In this document: positions 61,514 through 64,000 of the stretch, piece after piece
Layout of the letters: each line of letters starts with the position of its first letter
How positions within the stretch are numbered: the first letter of the stretch is position 1
Source of the DNA: Gammaproteobacteria bacterium
GTDB lineage: Bacteria > Pseudomonadota > Gammaproteobacteria > Nitrosococcales > Methylophagaceae
Reading direction: 5' to 3'
Assembly: GCA_029210875.1 (NCBI GenBank)
Contig: JARGFJ010000003.1
Span: 1 to 64,000 of the forward strand
DNA length: 64,000 nt
The notes under the pieces: model-generated
Databases searched by the model: none
The model's input: the letters and a program-made list of their open reading frames with translations, nothing else
What the model was told of the DNA's origin: nothing
Translations under genes and position numbers: made by a program

Positions 61514-61545
61514 ATGCCCCTGAAACCAGAAGGATTCAGGGGCAT
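61514..61545 (-). terminator. rpsO-pnp intergenic hairpin
   Basis: ATGCCCCTGA (61514-61523) / TCAGGGGCAT (61536-61545), a perfect 10-base stem with a 12-base loop. On the minus strand it is followed by ATTTGTTTTG, giving a partial terminator after rpsO. It may also be the RNase III processing site in the pnp leader, by analogy with E. coli rpsO-pnp. Confidence 0.65.
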
Positions 61546-61621
61546 AATTTATGGTATCAACCTGTTGTCAATGAATGACGTTGACATGGTTTGATACATC
61601 GACTGTTATCACTAACAACGA

Positions 61622-61891
61622 TTAACGACGCAAGCCTAAGCTAGCAATCAATTCGCGGTAACGTACAACATCTTTCTTTTTCAAATAATCCAACATTTTA
61701 CGACGACCACTCACCATTTTTAAAAGACCTTGGCGTGAGTGATGATCATGAATATTTGTTTTAAAGTGTTCTGAAAGATTTAAAATACGTGCCGTTAACA
61801 AAGCAACTTGTACTTCAGCAGAACCAGTGTCACCTTCTGATCGCTGGTATTTGCTGATAATTTCTTGTGTTTGTTCTACTGTCAATGACAT
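61622..61891 (-). CDS. rpsO: 30S ribosomal protein S15
   Basis: 89 aa, exactly the usual length. [61 protein letters not shown] and [13 protein letters not shown] are S15 blocks. It binds 16S rRNA helices 20-22. It lies between truB and pnp, the conserved order. Confidence 0.98.
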   Translation of the reverse strand: MSLTVEQTQEIISKYQRSEGDTGSAEVQVALLTARILNLSEHFKTNIHDHHSRQGLLKMVSGRRKMLDYLKKKDVVRYRELIASLGLRR

Positions 61892-62024
61892 TTTTAATGC
61901 TCCAACTTTATGCGTAGCGTTTTGCTACTAGTTAAATTCTGGTCTATCTCAGCTCAAACATCACCGAATATAGCCAACGAAAAGGACGAGATTGTAACCA
62001 ATTTTTCTTGTATAAACAAGGCTT

Positions 62025-62951
62025 TTACGCTTGTTCTGATAAAACAAAAACGCGTTTTGGCGCGACACTGCCATCTGGTGACATTTCACCTAATCCAATG
62101 AAAGTTTGATTCAGATCAAACAGCCGAACGTTCGCGCTGTCAAATGTGCTAGTTGTTGAAATTTTCTGACCTTGCCGTAACGCTGTGACTTGAGATTCAG
62201 AAGCGATAATTGGTGGCCACTCAGGTAACGCATCTTCTGTAGGCAATAGAAGAGCATCTAACGATAAAAGTCCTTGCTGAGCATGACGTTCTAATTGTTC
62301 TAAAGTAAGTGCCCGTGTTATGTCATAACCCGCGGCTTTGATACGACGCAACATCGATACATGACCACCACAGCCTAGCGCAAAACTAATATCTTCAACC
62401 AGGGTACGAATATAGGTACCTTTGCTGCATGAGACCTCTAAGCTAAATGTACTCTCCGTCACTCCTAACAAACGAATATCATAGATGGTAATGCGGCGTG
62501 CCTTACGTTCTATTTCTATACCCTGACGTGCTAATTTATATAAAGGTTGCCCCTGATGTTTTAATGCAGAGAACATCGGAGGCACCTGGTCTTGCTCACC
62601 AATAAATTGGGGAATTAAACCCAGTAATGTTTGTTCAGTAAATTTAGGAATGGGTTTTGTGTCGATGATGTTGCCATCAGAATCACTGCTATCTGTTACC
62701 GTGCCAAGTTGACAGGTAACCTGATAATTTTTATCTGCATCCAATAGATAACTGGATACTTTAGTCGCTTCGCCTAAACAGATTGGAAGAACACCTGTAG
62801 CAAGAGGGTCTAAACTGCCAGTATGTCCGGCTTTTTTAGCATCAAACAAGCGTTTAACGTGCTGTAAAACATGATTTGAGCTTCGACCAGTTGGTTTATC
62901 AATAACGATAATACCCGTGATATCACGGCCTTTTTTATTGCGTCGCCCCAT
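62025..62951 (-). CDS. truB: tRNA pseudouridine(55) synthase TruB
   Basis: 308 aa. Catalytic D48 in AGHTGSLDPLATGVLPICLGEATK has the same number as E. coli TruB. The GVLVIDKP-like IIVIDKPTG start and the C-terminal TruB extension (about 240-308) are present. It makes pseudouridine 55 in tRNA T-loops. It starts three bases after the rbfA stop. Confidence 0.97.
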   Translation of the reverse strand: MGRRNKKGRDITGIIVIDKPTGRSSNHVLQHVKRLFDAKKAGHTGSLDPLATGVLPICLGEATKVSSYLLDADKNYQVTCQLGTVTDSSDSDGNIIDTKPIPKFTEQTLLGLIPQFIGEQDQVPPMFSALKHQGQPLYKLARQGIEIERKARRITIYDIRLLGVTESTFSLEVSCSKGTYIRTLVEDISFALGCGGHVSMLRRIKAAGYDITRALTLEQLERHAQQGLLSLDALLLPTEDALPEWPPIIASESQVTALRQGQKISTTSTFDSANVRLFDLNQTFIGLGEMSPDGSVAPKRVFVLSEQA

Positions 62952-62954
62952 CTT

Positions 62955-63335
62955 TTAAACTAAGTCGTCATCACTTAATTTAGCGTTTGCCTTTGCGATC
63001 AATTCATCCATATGGAAGCCATGTTCGAGTGATTTGTCATAAATAAAACGTAATTCGGGAATATTACGAAGCTCTACACGACCAGCTAGTCCTCGACGTA
63101 AAAAACCTGCTGCACGCGACAAACCTTGCAAACATTGTTTAATTTCTTGTTCTGAATTATCCGTTTTTAATCGTGTAACAAATACCTTGGCATATTTCAG
63201 GTCTGATGTAACATCAACATGAGATACCGTTACCATGCCCACGCGTGGGTCAGAAACCTCATGTTGAATCATCTGCGCGAGTTCGCGCATCAGCATTTCA
63301 CCGATTCGAGTGGTACGACTAAATTCTCTTGCCAT
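62955..63335 (-). CDS. rbfA: 30S ribosome-binding factor A
   Basis: 126 aa KH-like fold. [56 protein letters not shown] and the LRNIPELRFIYDKSLEHG end are RbfA hallmarks. It acts in 16S rRNA maturation and cold adaptation. The start overlaps the infB stop by one base (TAATG). Confidence 0.98.
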   Translation of the reverse strand: MAREFSRTTRIGEMLMRELAQMIQHEVSDPRVGMVTVSHVDVTSDLKYAKVFVTRLKTDNSEQEIKQCLQGLSRAAGFLRRGLAGRVELRNIPELRFIYDKSLEHGFHMDELIAKANAKLSDDDLV

Positions 63336-64000
63336 TATAGTTTTGCTTTTACCAACACACGGTCGAAGACTTCAATTTGATCACCTGCTTGTACGTCAGT
63401 GTAATTTTTGACACCGATACCACATTCCACGCCAGATTGGACTTCGTTGACATCATCTTTAAATCGACGTAATGATTCTAATTCACCTTCATAGATGACC
63501 ACGTTATTACGTAATACACGAATAGGGCTTGAACGTTTAACCGTACCTTCGATAACCAAACAACCGGCAATATCACCGAACTTAGGTGATCTAAACACAT
63601 CATCAACACGAGCAAGACCAATAATTTCATCACGATAAACCGGCTCTAACATACCTGTCATCGCTTGGGTTACCACATCAATCAAATCATAGATGATGCT
63701 GAAGTACTGTACATCTAAGCCTTTTTCAGCAATGACTTTACGTGCTGCATTATCTGCACGCACATTAAAACCAATCAGAATGGCATCAGATGCACCTGCT
63801 AACTGGGCGTCAGTTTCGTTAATTCCACCAACACCAGAAGCGACTATACGTACTTTAACTAAATCAGTTGACAGTTTAAGTAAGCCCTGACTAACCGCTT
63901 CAGCCGAACCATGAACGTCAGCTTTAACAACGACATTAAGTGTTTTAACATCGCCAGATTCCATTTTATTGAACATTTCGTCCAACTTGGCAGCCTGTTG
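63335..64000 (-). CDS. infB: Translation initiation factor IF-2, C-terminal part (partial)
   Basis: The 3' end only: 221 codons in frame up to the window edge; no true start is inside the window. The visible part spans the end of domain II, domain III ([57 protein letters not shown]) and domain IV (C2, [39 protein letters not shown]...), which binds fMet-tRNA. It heads the infB-rbfA-truB-rpsO-pnp cluster. Confidence 0.97.
   Translation of the reverse strand, partial: QQAAKLDEMFNKMESGDVKTLNVVVKADVHGSAEAVSQGLLKLSTDLVKVRIVASGVGGINETDAQLAGASDAILIGFNVRADNAARKVIAEKGLDVQYFSIIYDLIDVVTQAMTGMLEPVYRDEIIGLARVDDVFRSPKFGDIAGCLVIEGTVKRSSPIRVLRNNVVIYEGELESLRRFKDDVNEVQSGVECGIGVKNYTDVQAGDQIEVFDRVLVKAKL

Overview
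The window is an AT-rich, gene-dense bacterial chromosome segment. Its gene families and gene orders point to a gammaproteobacterium: EpmA/EpmB/EF-P, YaaA, the RodA-MltB-RlpA-DacA-YbeD-LipB-LipA block, FadE-type acyl-CoA dehydrogenase, and infB-rbfA-truB-rpsO-pnp. Complex I has separate nuoC and nuoD, a NuoG without the N7 cysteines and a DUF2818 gene at its end. There are also a flavocytochrome-c sulfide dehydrogenase subunit and a TRAP transporter. Together these suggest an aerobic aquatic lineage, possibly Methylophaga/Cycloclasticus-like, but that placement is only a guess. No rRNA, tRNA, CRISPR array, prophage or recognisable defence island was seen. I see no clear candidate for an entirely new system; most of the window is housekeeping.

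Layout. 1-77: probable outer end of an IS21-family element that has replaced the tail of a diguanylate cyclase gene. 39-2915: diguanylate cyclase, a stand-alone FlhB C-terminal-like protein, a small palindromic repeat, yaaA and a DUF4389 membrane protein. 3061-4889: TRAP permeases dctQ and dctM without a binding protein. 4891-7523: a complete EF-P lysylation locus, efp-epmA divergent from epmB. 7524-7969: a non-coding stretch packed with hairpins. 7970-11493: gltA, fccB and lipA. 11486-21681 (minus strand): a cell-elongation and envelope supercluster, mreB-mreC-mreD-mrdA-rodA-mltB-rlpA-dacA-dat-ybeD-lipB running into lipA.

21803-26306 (plus strand): gatC-gatA (no gatB here), an acetolactate-synthase-like enzyme, a TlpA-like thioredoxin, rpmB and rpmG. 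26532-31332: a four-gene Gld-like ABC-2 system translationally linked to mutM. 31329-35326: a cold-shock protein, a monohaem cytochrome c resembling FccA, rluD and an EF-G2-type fusA paralogue. 35490-50126 (minus strand): nuoA to nuoN plus a DUF2818 gene, mostly overlapping or a few bases apart. 50453-59179 (plus strand): a fatty-acid beta-oxidation operon headed by a permuted NlpC/P60-like protein. 59343-64000 (minus strand): pnp, rpsO, truB, rbfA and the 3' part of infB.

Functionally the window joins central respiration (complex I, citrate synthase, possible sulfide oxidation), lipoate synthesis, the peptidoglycan elongasome, translation factors and RNA processing, and fatty-acid catabolism. 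The points most worth checking are the mreC gene with no ATG/GTG/TTG start that would include its N-terminal membrane segment, the terminator-like hairpin between mreB and mreC, the separated FccB/FccA-like pair, gatCA without gatB, the Gld-like ABC operon ending in mutM, the hairpin-rich intergenic element at 7585-7886, and the palindrome over the rluD/cytochrome divergent promoter.
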